This document shows, piece after piece, positions 34,421-42,977 of a stretch of 64,000 nucleotides of DNA. The stretch comes from UMGS882 sp045598975. GTDB lineage: Bacteria; Bacillota; Clostridia; Oscillospirales; CAG-382. The stretch covers positions 1 through 64,000 of the forward strand of contig JAZRVE010000062.1 of NCBI GenBank assembly GCA_045598975.1, written 5' to 3'. The notes under the pieces were generated by a model. That model ran no database searches. It saw only the letters and a program-made list of their open reading frames with translations, and was not told the DNA's origin. The translations under genes and the position numbers were made by a program. Each line of letters begins with the position of its first letter. Positions within the stretch are counted from its first letter, which is position 1.

Positions 34421-35259
34421 TATCGGGATATGATAAGCGGCGTATGCCGCGAGGGGGATTTGCCGGTCTGTTTTTTGTAGGCGCGGTAGAAAGAGGAATA
34501 ATCGTGGAATCCGACGCGAAAGGCGGCTTCTGCGGCGGGGACACCGGCGGAAAGAAGCTGCTTGGCAGTCGTGATGCGCTTGGTCGTGAGGTAGGTATAC
34601 AGCGAAATGCCGGTATGCTTGCGGAAGGTGTGCGAGAGATAGTATTTGCTGACGAAAAAGTGTTTTGCCGTGCTTTCCAGCGTGATGTCCTCGCCAAGGT
34701 GCTCGTTGAGATAACCGAGAACGTCCCGCGTGAGGGCGTCTTCGGAAATGGCGGTGTAGGAGGGCTTGACAAGTGACAGATAGACAAGGATCTGCCCGAT
34801 GACGGAGCGGATCATGGGAAGAATGAGCGGATCGGACGCGGGACGGTCGGAAAAGAGCGGCTTGTAGGCAAGCGTTTCAAACTGCTTCACGAGCGGCTCC
34901 GAAACGGCTTCCGGCGGGAAATAGAGCGCCTTTTCGAGCGCCTTCGTTTTGTGCAGGATGGGAAACTCGTCGGAGGTGCCGGAAAGAAACGATTCGGAAA
35001 AGCCGATGACGTAGCGCTCATACGGCGTGTCCTCGTCGGCACGCACATAGTGGTATTCCGTCGGGCGGAACAGAAAGACGGAATGCGGGCAGAGCGGGTA
35101 TTCGGCGCCTTCGACGATGTATTTTCCGTATCCCTGCGCCACGTAAAGCAATTCATAATGGTTGTGGCAATGGCTCGCATAGGCGGCTTTGTCGGGGGAT
35201 TCGGTCAGACGGTGGGAAAACGTCACCTGTTCGTAGGCACGTTCAAAGGCAATGTCCAT
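34420..35259 (-). CDS. AraC family regulator, probably of uxuAB
   Basis: 279 aa: cupin-type sensing domain with SHCHNHYELLYVAQGYGKYIV and a C-terminal double HTH (LESTAKHFFVSKYYLSHTFRKHTGIS, VGFHDYSSFYRAYKKQTGKSPS). Divergent from uxuA over a 159-base gap containing TTGCAAT repeats, so it probably responds to a uronate or its breakdown product. ATG 35259 follows AAGGAG. Confidence 0.92.
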   Translation of the reverse strand: MDIAFERAYEQVTFSHRLTESPDKAAYASHCHNHYELLYVAQGYGKYIVEGAEYPLCPHSVFLFRPTEYHYVRADEDTPYERYVIGFSESFLSGTSDEFPILHKTKALEKALYFPPEAVSEPLVKQFETLAYKPLFSDRPASDPLILPMIRSVIGQILVYLSLVKPSYTAISEDALTRDVLGYLNEHLGEDITLESTAKHFFVSKYYLSHTFRKHTGISLYTYLTTKRITTAKQLLSAGVPAAEAAFRVGFHDYSSFYRAYKKQTGKSPSRHTPLIISR

Positions 35260-35283
35260 GTCATCACTCCTTGTTCTCTTTCC

Positions 35284-35312
35284 ATCATAACACACATGAG
35301 CAATTTTTGCAA
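35284..35312 (-). promoter_or_regulatory. Promoter of the AraC regulator gene
   Basis: Minus strand TTGCAA, 17-base spacer, TATGAT. Its -35 coincides with the first TTGCAAT repeat. Confidence 0.65.
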
Positions 35313-35334
35313 TATAATTTGCAATATTTGCAAT
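35307..35334. promoter_or_regulatory. Candidate operator: three TTGCAAT direct repeats
   Basis: TTGCAAT occurs at 35307, 35319 and 35328, spaced 12 and 9 bases, in the middle of the divergent promoter region. The first covers the -35 of the AraC gene and the third touches the -35 of uxuA. Likely the AraC-type binding site. Confidence 0.55.
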
Positions 35335-35361
35335 TGCTTATCGGCGAAAATTCTTTATAAT
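35334..35361 (+). promoter_or_regulatory. Promoter of uxuA
   Basis: TTGCTT (35334-35339), 16-base spacer, TATAAT (35356-35361). Weak -35 fits activator dependence. Confidence 0.6.
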
Positions 35362-35418
35362 GGAGATGAAAAGAATAATACAGAATCAGAATCGTTTTGC
35401 AGAAAGAGTGGATCAATC

Positions 35419-36453
35419 ATGAAAATGACATTTCGTTGGTATGGCGAAAACGACAGCATCTCACTTTCCCATATCCGTCAGATTCCCGGTATGACGGGCG
35501 TCGTCACGGCGGTCTACGACGTGCCGGTCGGTGAGGTATGGGATCTCGACCGCATCCTGCATCTCAAAGCCCTGTGCGAAAAGGAGAACCTCGAAATGGA
35601 AGTCATCGAGAGCGTTCCCGTACACGAGGACATCAAACGCGGACTTCCGACACGCGACCGTTATATTGCAAATTATGCAAAGACTATCCGCAATCTCGGA
35701 AAAGCTGGCGTCAAGTGCATCTGCTATAACTTCATGCCCGTCTTCGACTGGCTGCGCACCAATCTGCACACCGCGTCGGCAGACGGCTCCGATTCGCTTT
35801 CGTACAGCCATGAGGAACTGATGTCGCTCGATCCGCATGACCTGCACCTGCCCGGCTGGGACGAAAGCTATTCGCCGGAGGAACTGAATTCCTTGCTTGA
35901 CGCCTACGCCGGCATCACGCACGAGCAGTTGTTCGACAATCTTGTCTATTTCTTAAAAGGAATCATGCCCGCCTGCGACGAGACCGGCATCAACATGGCG
36001 ATCCACCCGGACGATCCGCCCTGGGATATGTTCGGACTGCCGCGTATCATTACCGGTCCCGAAAGCTACCGCAAGCTGTTTGACGCCGTCCCGGACGTGC
36101 ATAACGGCATCACCCTCTGCACGGGTTCGCTCGGCGCCGGACGGGAAAACAACATGGTCGAAATGGCGCGTACGCTGGCAAAGCGTACCTACTTTGCGCA
36201 TCTGCGTCAGATCCGCTTTGAAGGGGAGAAGGATTTCTGCGAGTGCGGACATCAGACGGCTCTCGGCAGTCTCGATATGTACGGCATCGTGAAAGCGCTC
36301 GTTGAAAACGGCTTCGACGGATACGTCCGTCCCGACCACGGGCGCAATATCTGGGGCGAGGACGGAAAACCGGGATACGGGCTGTATGACCGTGCACTCG
36401 GTGCTTGCTATCTGACGGGTCTTTTCGAGGCAGTCGAAAAGGCGGGAAAATAA
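35419..36453 (+). CDS. uxuA: Mannonate dehydratase
   Basis: 344-aa TIM-barrel enzyme that converts D-mannonate to 2-keto-3-deoxy-gluconate. Recognised by MKMTFRWYGENDSISLSHIRQIPG, CYNFMPVFDWLRT, NMAIHPDDPPW, TLCTGSLGAG and VRPDHGRNIWGE; metal-binding His, Cys and Asp residues lie in these motifs. ATG 35419 chosen because the conserved protein begins there; the frame stays open much further upstream. Followed by uxuB after 27 bases. Confidence 0.96.
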   Translation: MKMTFRWYGENDSISLSHIRQIPGMTGVVTAVYDVPVGEVWDLDRILHLKALCEKENLEMEVIESVPVHEDIKRGLPTRDRYIANYAKTIRNLGKAGVKCICYNFMPVFDWLRTNLHTASADGSDSLSYSHEELMSLDPHDLHLPGWDESYSPEELNSLLDAYAGITHEQLFDNLVYFLKGIMPACDETGINMAIHPDDPPWDMFGLPRIITGPESYRKLFDAVPDVHNGITLCTGSLGAGRENNMVEMARTLAKRTYFAHLRQIRFEGEKDFCECGHQTALGSLDMYGIVKALVENGFDGYVRPDHGRNIWGEDGKPGYGLYDRALGACYLTGLFEAVEKAGK

Positions 36454-36480
36454 GAGAGAATACGAAAGGAAAGGTGCAAT

Positions 36481-37314
36481 ATGAAATTACCATTTTCTGT
36501 TGATCTGTCCGATAAAGTGGCGGTCATCACGGGTGCGGGCGGCGTGCTCATGAGCGAATTTGCCAAGGCATTCGGTGCGTGCGGCGCAAAGATCGCACTT
36601 CTTGACATCAACGAGCAGGCGGCAAAGACCGTGGCGGATGAAATCGGAGAAAACGCGATCGCCATCGGGACGAACTGCCTCGATAAGCAGAGCATCCTGA
36701 ACGCAAGGAATATCATTTCCGAAAAGTGGGGAGGCGTCAATTTTCTCATCAACGGCGCCGGCGGCAATAATCCCCGTGCGACCTGCGACAATGAGATCAT
36801 GACGCCCGATTTGAAAGACGACGTCAAGTCCTTTTTCGATCTTGAAGAAAGCGGCTTGAAGTTTGTATTTGATCTCAATATCACGTCGGCGTTTCTCGTC
36901 ACGCAGGTCTTTGCGGAGGACATGGTAAAGACAGGCGGCAATATCATCAATATTTCTTCGATGAATGCCTTCCGTCCGCTGACCAAGATTCCCGCGTACA
37001 GTGCCGCCAAGGCGGGCATTTCCAACTTTACCGAATGGCTCGCCGTGCATTTCGCGCCCTGCGGTATCCGCGTCAATGCCATAGCGCCCGGCTTTTTCGT
37101 CACCAATCAGAACAAAGCGCTTTTGTATGATGAAAACGGAAATCCGACGCCGCGTACCGGGAAAATACTTGCCGGCACGCCGCTCGGCCGCTTCGGCGAG
37201 GTCGACGACCTTATCGGCACGCTGCTGTGGCTGTCGGATGATAAGGCAAGCGGCTTTGTCACCGGCGTCGTCGTCCCGGTGGACGGCGGCTTCAACGCTT
37301 ACAGCGGAGTGTAA
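36481..37314 (+). CDS. uxuB: SDR oxidoreductase, D-mannonate oxidoreductase (UxuB-like)
   Basis: 277-aa short-chain dehydrogenase. Cofactor motif ITGAGGVLMSEFA, NGAGG, catalytic NISSMNAFRP and YSAAKAG (Ser, Tyr-x3-Lys), C-terminal GVVVPVDGGFNAYSGV. This is the SDR type of fructuronate reductase found beside uxuA in Firmicutes. It reduces D-fructuronate to D-mannonate, the substrate of UxuA. Symbol based on context and similarity to the Bacillus enzyme. Confidence 0.9.
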   Translation: MKLPFSVDLSDKVAVITGAGGVLMSEFAKAFGACGAKIALLDINEQAAKTVADEIGENAIAIGTNCLDKQSILNARNIISEKWGGVNFLINGAGGNNPRATCDNEIMTPDLKDDVKSFFDLEESGLKFVFDLNITSAFLVTQVFAEDMVKTGGNIINISSMNAFRPLTKIPAYSAAKAGISNFTEWLAVHFAPCGIRVNAIAPGFFVTNQNKALLYDENGNPTPRTGKILAGTPLGRFGEVDDLIGTLLWLSDDKASGFVTGVVVPVDGGFNAYSGV

Positions 37315-37331
37315 CGGAACATGATACTGAT

Positions 37332-37367
37332 AAAAACTCTCTTTACTTTGTGAAAGAGAGTTTTTTT
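37332..37367 (+). terminator. Terminator of uxuAB
   Basis: AAACTCTCTTT and AAAGAGAGTTT stem, loop of about 7, then seven T. Confidence 0.93.
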
Positions 37368-37428
37368 GTCGTGTCAGACGTTTTGAAAAATACCTCGTAA
37401 ATCCTTCCCGCTGTTTACGGATTAGCGC

Positions 37429-37457
37429 TTGACTTCTCCTTTTGTCTCATTTATAAT
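37429..37457 (+). promoter_or_regulatory. Sigma-A promoter of the DUF3795 gene
   Basis: TTGACT (37429-37434), 17-base spacer, TATAAT (37452-37457). Confidence 0.8.
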
Positions 37458-37512
37458 TGTAATGAGGTTGTGGAACAGACACCTATATAGCCGACGAACG
37501 GATGACAAATAC

Positions 37513-37859
37513 ATGAACTGTGATAACGAAAAACGGATCGCCTATTGCGGTCTCGACTGCGAAACGTGCGACGCGAGACGGGCGACCGTGACGGATGACG
37601 ACGTTTGCGAAAAAAAACGGCTGAAATGTGGTCAAAACTAAACGGCGTGACCATCACGAAGGATATGATAAACTGCCTCGGATGCCGTGCGGACGGCGTC
37701 AAGACACCGTACTGCGAGAGTCTGTGCCCCATCCGCAAATGCGCGTCGGCAAAAGGATATGCCTCCTGCGGCGACTGCACGCTCTGGAAACAGTGCGAAA
37801 CGGTGGGAGCGATCGTTTCCCATGATCCCGCGGCGGAAAGCAATCTGAAAAACAGATAA
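37513..37859 (+). pseudogene. DUF3795 protein, interrupted by a one-base frameshift
   Basis: The first frame gives MNCDNEKRIAYCGLDCETCDARR...DDVCEKK and stops; the next frame continues KKTAEMWSKLNGV, NCLGCRADG, CPIRKCASAKGYASCGDC to a stop at 37859. Together they form a ~115-aa cysteine-rich DUF3795 protein. The break lies in GAAAAAAAAC at 37609-37618: one more A would restore a single reading frame. It may be a recent mutation, an assembly error in a homopolymer, or slippage during expression. A good promoter remains. Confidence 0.8.
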
Positions 37860-37878
37860 TACGCGACTTCTTTCAGAA

Positions 37879-37908
37879 ATGTCACACGTATTTTCCCATA
37901 TGTCACAC
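37879..37908 (+). promoter_or_regulatory. Direct repeats, candidate response-regulator binding site
   Basis: ATGTCACAC occurs at 37879 and 37900, exactly 21 bases apart (two helical turns), about 70 bases before the ABC transporter start. OmpR-type regulators usually bind such tandem sites. A TAAAAT at 37939-37944 without a proper -35 could be the activated promoter. Confidence 0.55.
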
Positions 37909-37974
37909 CGAACGATGGCGAAAATCACCCGCTGTATGTAAAATAGAAGCATCAGACATACGGAGGTTTTGATT

Positions 37975-38739
37975 ATGACGATATTGGACGTAAAACACTT
38001 GAAAAAAACCTATATTTCCCGTTACGGCGGGGCACAGGTGCGTGCGCTGAAAGACGTCACATTCTCGGTGGAAAGCGGCGAGTACGTTGCCATCATGGGC
38101 GAATCGGGCTCGGGAAAAACGACGTTGCTCAACATTCTCGCCTCTTTTGACAAGCCGACCGGCGGCACCGTGCTTCTCGACGGAAAGGACACGGCGACTC
38201 TGCGCGATAACGAACTTGCTCTGTTTCGCCGGGCGAATCTGGGCTTTGTTTTTCAGGAATTCAATCTGCTCGACACGTTTTCTCTGCGGGATAATATCTA
38301 TCTGCCGCTCGTGCTCGACGGCGTGAACATCCGCGAGATCCGCCGCCGTGCGGCGCCCATCACCTTTACGCTCGGCATTTCCGATCTGCTCGACAAATTC
38401 CCGTACGAGGTATCCGGCGGGCAGAAACAGCGTGCGGCCGTAGCGCGGGCGCTTATCACAAATCCTAAACTCATTCTTGCCGACGAGCCGACCGGTGCGC
38501 TCGATTCCGCCTCCTCCTCCGAACTGCTCAAAGTGTTCGGCGAGATCAACCGGAGCGGGCAGACCATCCTAATGGTCACCCATTCCGTCGATGCGGCGTC
38601 CCATGCCAACCGCGTGCTGTTTATCCGGGACGGTGTCATCTTCCATCAGATTTACAGGGGAGACGCCGACAACGAGCAGCTCTATAAGAAAATATCCGAC
38701 ACGCTCACACTGCTCAAAAACGGGGGTGGTGAGCAATGA
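37975..38739 (+). CDS. ABC transporter ATP-binding protein, BceA-like
   Basis: 254 aa. Walker A GESGSGKTT, Q-loop VFQEFNLLD, signature VSGGQKQRAAVARAL, Walker B LILADEPTGALDS, H-loop VTHS. Together with the FtsX-type permease and the two-component system downstream it forms a BceAB-RS-like module, which in Bacillus senses and resists cell-wall-directed peptides such as bacitracin. ATG 37975 follows GGAGG; its end overlaps the permease start. Confidence 0.94.
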   Translation: MTILDVKHLKKTYISRYGGAQVRALKDVTFSVESGEYVAIMGESGSGKTTLLNILASFDKPTGGTVLLDGKDTATLRDNELALFRRANLGFVFQEFNLLDTFSLRDNIYLPLVLDGVNIREIRRRAAPITFTLGISDLLDKFPYEVSGGQKQRAAVARALITNPKLILADEPTGALDSASSSELLKVFGEINRSGQTILMVTHSVDAASHANRVLFIRDGVIFHQIYRGDADNEQLYKKISDTLTLLKNGGGEQ

Positions 38740-40778
38740 AAAAGGGACTTTGCCAAACGCTTGCCGTCGGGAACATCCGCAAGAATTACCGCTTCTTTAT
38801 TCCGCGTATTCTTGCGGAGACCGGGCTTCTTGCCTGCTTTTATATCATTTTCACGCTGGCGTGTGACAGCCGTCTTGCCTCTGTCAAGGGCGGGGATTAC
38901 CTGCCGACCTTCATGTGGATGGGCGCTGTGATCATAGGGCTGCTTTCCGCAATTCTGATGCTGTACACGGGCAGTTTCTTAATGAAACAGCGAAAACGGG
39001 AATTCGGGCTGTACAGCGTTCTCGGCATGGAAAAGAAGCACGTCTGCCGCGTTCTGTTTCACGAATCGTTTCTGTGCAGTGTCGTGTCGGTCATCCTCGG
39101 ACTGCTGTGCGGCATTCTGTTCTATAAGCTGTGCTCGCTCGGTATCTGCAAACTGCTGAAAGCCGACATCGTCGCCGGCTTCTATTTCATCACGCCGAAG
39201 ACCGTCATCCCGTCAGGTCTGATCTTCTTGGGGATAGACGCACTTGTTTTCCTCTTCAATCTTGTCAGCATCCGCAGAACAAAGCCGGTCGATCTGCTTT
39301 CCGGTGCGAACGTCGGTGAAAAAGAGCCGAAGGTGAAATGGCTTCTTTTGGTTCTCGGTGTCGTGTTTCTCGCGGGCGGGTACGCTATCTCTTTGTCGAC
39401 AAAAAATCCGTTGCAGGCGATCTTGCTTTTCTTTGCCGCGGTGCTCGCCGTCATGGCAGGAACGTATTTTCTGTATATCGCAGGCAGTATTTTCCTGCTC
39501 AAAATCTTGAAAAAGCGGGACGGCTACTACTATAAACCGGGACACATGACGTCGGTTTCGGGGCTTCTGTACCGCATGAAGCAGAATGCCGTCGGACTTG
39601 CCTCGGTGGCGATCCTTGCGACCGGCGTGCTTGTCATGATCTCGTCCACCTTTTGTCTGTATTCACGGACGGAGGGTGTGCTGAATCAGAACTATCCGCA
39701 GGATTTTTATCTGACATCCTGTTATGATGACGCAGACGGAACTCTCGTCAGGATTCCGGAAAACGTCATCGAAGATACCGTGCGCACGTCGGCGGAAAAC
39801 AACGGTCTGAAAGTAAAAGAAGGATTCTTTGAAGAATTTTTCTACGCCACCTTTCTCCATAAGCCGGGACAACTGATAACCGACCGCGAAGCGATCGATA
39901 GGGACATGGATATTTCGGAGCTCTGCAATATCACCTTTATTACGGAGGAAATGTACGTAAAGCTCGGCGGTGAACCGCTCGGATTACGGGATAACGAGGT
40001 CGCCGTGTCTCCGTTCAATGTAACGGCGGACTTTGCGGACGAAACGTTTTCCCTCGGCGGTAAAACGTATACGGTCGCGAAAAAACTGATGATTTTTCCG
40101 GTCAGAACGGCGCTCATCTCGGTAAACTGCTTCGGCTTCGTGGTGGCGGACGACAGCGCGTTTTCGGATATTTTCGCTTTTCAGAAAGAAGCATACGGCG
40201 AAGACGCTTCGGCATTACAGTGCCGGTACAGCGTTACCTTTACGGATCGCGGCAGGGCGCTTGACGCCGGTCACGCTTTTGCCGGTGACGTCATAGCCGC
40301 TCTTTCGGACGCCGTCGGCTCACAGGCATACGCCGATGCCGCTTATCGGGATTACGATTCGGTGTGGGATGCCCACGAAAGCCTGTACGGTATGTACGGA
40401 ACGTTACTGTTCCTCGGTATCCTTCTCGGTATCGTGTGCCTGTTTGCCACCGTTCTCATCATCTACTACAAGCAGATTTCGGAGGGGTACGAGGACAGGA
40501 ACCGCTATCAGATCATGCAGAAGATCGGCATGACAGAGCGCGAAGTCAAAAAGACCATCCGTTCGCAGATAACGCTCGTGTTCTTTCTGCCGCTCGTTAC
40601 GGCAGGTGTCCATGTGGCGTTTGCGTACCCCATTCTGACAAAGCTGATGGAGATATTACTGCTTGACGACGTTTGGCTGTTTGCCAAATGGTGTGCCGTT
40701 GTGTACGTGGTCTTTGCGCTCGTGTATGCGCTCATATATAAACTGACCGCAAAGACCTATTACAAAATCGTTTATTAG
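38736..40778 (+). CDS. FtsX-like ABC permease, BceB-like
   Basis: 680 aa with about ten membrane spans. One large extracytoplasmic domain lies between about residues 320 and 540, as expected for BceB, which binds the peptide target and signals to the kinase. Contains MKQRKREFGLYSVLGMEKKH, the typical FtsX cytoplasmic sequence, repeated near the C-terminus as RYQIMQKIGMTEREVKKTI. ATGA overlap with the ATPase gene. Confidence 0.92.
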   Translation: MKKGLCQTLAVGNIRKNYRFFIPRILAETGLLACFYIIFTLACDSRLASVKGGDYLPTFMWMGAVIIGLLSAILMLYTGSFLMKQRKREFGLYSVLGMEKKHVCRVLFHESFLCSVVSVILGLLCGILFYKLCSLGICKLLKADIVAGFYFITPKTVIPSGLIFLGIDALVFLFNLVSIRRTKPVDLLSGANVGEKEPKVKWLLLVLGVVFLAGGYAISLSTKNPLQAILLFFAAVLAVMAGTYFLYIAGSIFLLKILKKRDGYYYKPGHMTSVSGLLYRMKQNAVGLASVAILATGVLVMISSTFCLYSRTEGVLNQNYPQDFYLTSCYDDADGTLVRIPENVIEDTVRTSAENNGLKVKEGFFEEFFYATFLHKPGQLITDREAIDRDMDISELCNITFITEEMYVKLGGEPLGLRDNEVAVSPFNVTADFADETFSLGGKTYTVAKKLMIFPVRTALISVNCFGFVVADDSAFSDIFAFQKEAYGEDASALQCRYSVTFTDRGRALDAGHAFAGDVIAALSDAVGSQAYADAAYRDYDSVWDAHESLYGMYGTLLFLGILLGIVCLFATVLIIYYKQISEGYEDRNRYQIMQKIGMTEREVKKTIRSQITLVFFLPLVTAGVHVAFAYPILTKLMEILLLDDVWLFAKWCAVVYVVFALVYALIYKLTAKTYYKIVY

Positions 40779-40788
40779 TATCAATCAA

Positions 40789-40819
40789 GGCAACCGCCCG
40801 CACATCGGGCGGCTTTGCC
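40789..40819 (+). other. Strong hairpin between permease and response regulator genes
   Basis: GGCAACCGCCCG and CGGGCGGCTTTGCC pair into a stem of about 12 with loop CACAT. No T run follows, so it is probably an mRNA processing or partial attenuation site separating transporter and regulator expression. Confidence 0.5.
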
Positions 40820-40839
40820 CGTATACGGAGGTGTGAGCC

Positions 40840-41511
40840 ATGTACCGTATTCTGATCGTCGAGGACGATACGGCGCTTGCCGACGCCATGAAAAAGCAGT
40901 TGGAGCCCTATGGCAATGAGATCGTGACGGCGGGGGATTTCAAGGATATAGCGGGGGAGTTCCGCCGCTGTATGCCGCAGCTCGTTCTGTTAGATATCAT
41001 GCTGCCGTTTTATACCGGCTTCTACTGGTGCGGCGAGATACGGAAATTCTCCACCGTGCCCATCGTGTTTCTCTCGTCGGCGTCCGACAATATGAATATC
41101 GTGACTGCCATCAACATGGGTGGCGACGATTTTATCGCGAAGCCGGTCGATCCGATGGTGCTCTCGGCAAAGGTGCAGGCGATCCTGCGGCGGACGTATG
41201 AGCTCGGAGAAAGCGCCCCCATCCTGACGTGTCACGGTGCGGTGCTGAACCTGAACGATGCCTCGCTCGGTTATGGCGATCAGCGCGTCGAGCTTACCAA
41301 AAACGAATTTCGTATCTTGCAGGTGTTGTTCGAGAATAAGGGAAAGATCGTCAGCCGGGACGTTCTGATGACCAAACTGTGGCAGAGCGATCTCTACGTC
41401 GAAGAAAACACGCTGACGGTAAACGTGGGAAGACTCCGCAAGAAATTGGAATCCGTCGGGCTGTGCGATCTGATCGTGACCAAAGCGGGAAGCGGGTATA
41501 TGGCGCAATGA
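40840..41511 (+). CDS. OmpR-type response regulator, BceR-like
   Basis: 223 aa: receiver with acidic pair VEDD, phosphoacceptor Asp in LVLLDIMLP and KPVDP switch; C-terminal winged helix (TKNEFRILQVLFENKG, WQSDLYVEENTLTVNVGRLRKKL). Probable regulator of the ABC genes upstream through the 21-base direct repeats. ATGA overlap with the kinase gene. Confidence 0.94.
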   Translation: MYRILIVEDDTALADAMKKQLEPYGNEIVTAGDFKDIAGEFRRCMPQLVLLDIMLPFYTGFYWCGEIRKFSTVPIVFLSSASDNMNIVTAINMGGDDFIAKPVDPMVLSAKVQAILRRTYELGESAPILTCHGAVLNLNDASLGYGDQRVELTKNEFRILQVLFENKGKIVSRDVLMTKLWQSDLYVEENTLTVNVGRLRKKLESVGLCDLIVTKAGSGYMAQ

Positions 41512-42509
41512 AGCGGAGTAAGGAAGTGTTTTTCGACGCACTGAAAAAAAGCAGGGCTGTGATGGCGGTGACCGCCGTTATATTTGCGGGAGCCGGCGGC
41601 GTGTTTTATCTGTACCGGCTGCCGATCGAACCGTTCGCGTACGTTGCCGTCATCGTCGTCATTCTGGAGCTTGTCGCTTTTGCCGTGTTTTTCGAAAGCG
41701 AAAGGAAAAAAGCGGAAAAGCGTGAGCATATGCGGCAGTCGGTGCTTACGGAAGACGCCCTGCCGCAAGCGTATTCGCTTGCGGAAAAGGATTACGGCGA
41801 AGTCATCCGATCACTCAAAGAGGAAATGCTCGCGATCAAGAACGAATACGACGTGCAGAGGCAGGATGAGATCGACTATTATACGGCATGGGTACATCAG
41901 ATCAAAACGCCTATCGCCGTCATGCGTATGGAACTCGGAAACGGGGAACAGCCGGAAAACCGGCGCGTTTTTGAAACGGAGCTGTTTCGTATGGAGCAGT
42001 ACGTGGATATGGTCTTGCAGTATATCCGGCTCGGAGGCGGCAGTCACGATCTCGTCATCCGGGAATATGCGCTTGACGATCTTGTCCGCGAAACCGTCCG
42101 CAAATTTGCGCCGCAGTTCGTGGCAAAACGGCTTCGCCTTTCCTACGACGGTGTGACCGGTATCGTCGTCACGGATAAGAAGTGGTTTTCCTGCATATTG
42201 GAACAGATCGTTTCCAACGCCATCAAGTACACGCAGGCAGGCGGGGAGATCGGCATCGTGCGTAAGGCGGATTCTCTTGTTATTTCCGATACCGGCATCG
42301 GCATTGCCGCCGAGGATGTGCCGCGCATCTTTGAAAAGGGTTTCACCGGCGAGAACGGGCGCATAGAAAAGCGGTCGAGCGGGCTCGGACTGTATCTGTG
42401 CAAAAAAGCGGCAGACCTGCTTGGCGTGCGGCTTTCCGTGGAAAGCAAAGTCGGTGAGGGAAGCGCCTTCGCGGTAGAAATGAAAGAGATGTTCAAAGAA
42501 TCGTTATAA
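41508..42509 (+). CDS. Intramembrane-sensing histidine kinase, BceS-like
   Basis: 333 aa. Two N-terminal membrane spans (about 15-33 and 40-60) with almost no outer loop, phospho-accepting His in WVHQIKTPIAVMRM, N box EQIVSNAIKY, G boxes ISDTGIGI and SGLGLYLCKKAA. The lack of a sensing domain fits BceS kinases, which get their signal from the BceAB transporter. Confidence 0.93.
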   Translation: MKRSKEVFFDALKKSRAVMAVTAVIFAGAGGVFYLYRLPIEPFAYVAVIVVILELVAFAVFFESERKKAEKREHMRQSVLTEDALPQAYSLAEKDYGEVIRSLKEEMLAIKNEYDVQRQDEIDYYTAWVHQIKTPIAVMRMELGNGEQPENRRVFETELFRMEQYVDMVLQYIRLGGGSHDLVIREYALDDLVRETVRKFAPQFVAKRLRLSYDGVTGIVVTDKKWFSCILEQIVSNAIKYTQAGGEIGIVRKADSLVISDTGIGIAAEDVPRIFEKGFTGENGRIEKRSSGLGLYLCKKAADLLGVRLSVESKVGEGSAFAVEMKEMFKESL

Positions 42510-42524
42510 AGGAGTACACGGAGG

Positions 42525-42878
42525 ATGACGATTGACGACGCCTTGCATCATCTTCAAAAATCAGCGTTCAGAGCCAAGTTTCATCTGAAAAAGCGGGAAA
42601 AGGATTACGTCCGGGAAAAGGGCATGAGCACCGTGCGCCGTCATGCGGGGGACTTTGTGAAAACGAGGCTCGCTCCGGCATATATCCCCAATGACGGGAA
42701 ACAGACGCCCATGCGGGGACACCCGGTGTTTGTTGCTCAGCACGCGACCGCTTGTTGCTGCCGTGGCTGCCTTAAAAAATGGTATAAGGTTCCCGAAGGG
42801 AAGGAACTGACCGAGGAGCAGCAGAAAAGAATAGTCAACCTCTTGATGGCATGGATCGAAAAAGAGATGGATCCATGA
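42525..42878 (+). CDS. DUF4186 family protein
   Basis: 117 aa: FRAKFHLKKREKDYVREKGMSTVRRHAGDFVKTRLAP, GHPVFVAQHATACCCRGCLKKWYKVP and a C-terminal helix IVNLLMAWIEKEM match DUF4186. The Cys-rich CCCRGC suggests metal binding. Function unknown. It is 15 bases after the kinase gene and preceded by AAAGGAG. Confidence 0.88.
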   Translation: MTIDDALHHLQKSAFRAKFHLKKREKDYVREKGMSTVRRHAGDFVKTRLAPAYIPNDGKQTPMRGHPVFVAQHATACCCRGCLKKWYKVPEGKELTEEQQKRIVNLLMAWIEKEMDP

Positions 42879-42922
42879 TCTTCGCCGCACGCAAGTGCGG
42901 GAACTGTAAACCACAAAGAACA

Positions 42923-42968
42923 AAGACCGCGTCAAAGGCATATGACCCGTGACGCGGTCTTGCTTTTT
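42923..42968. terminator. Bidirectional terminator between the DUF4186 gene and luxS
   Basis: AAGACCGCGTCA and TGACGCGGTCTT stem with a long loop, followed by CTTTTT on the plus side. Confidence 0.8.
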
Positions 42969-42977
42969 GGAGAAAGG

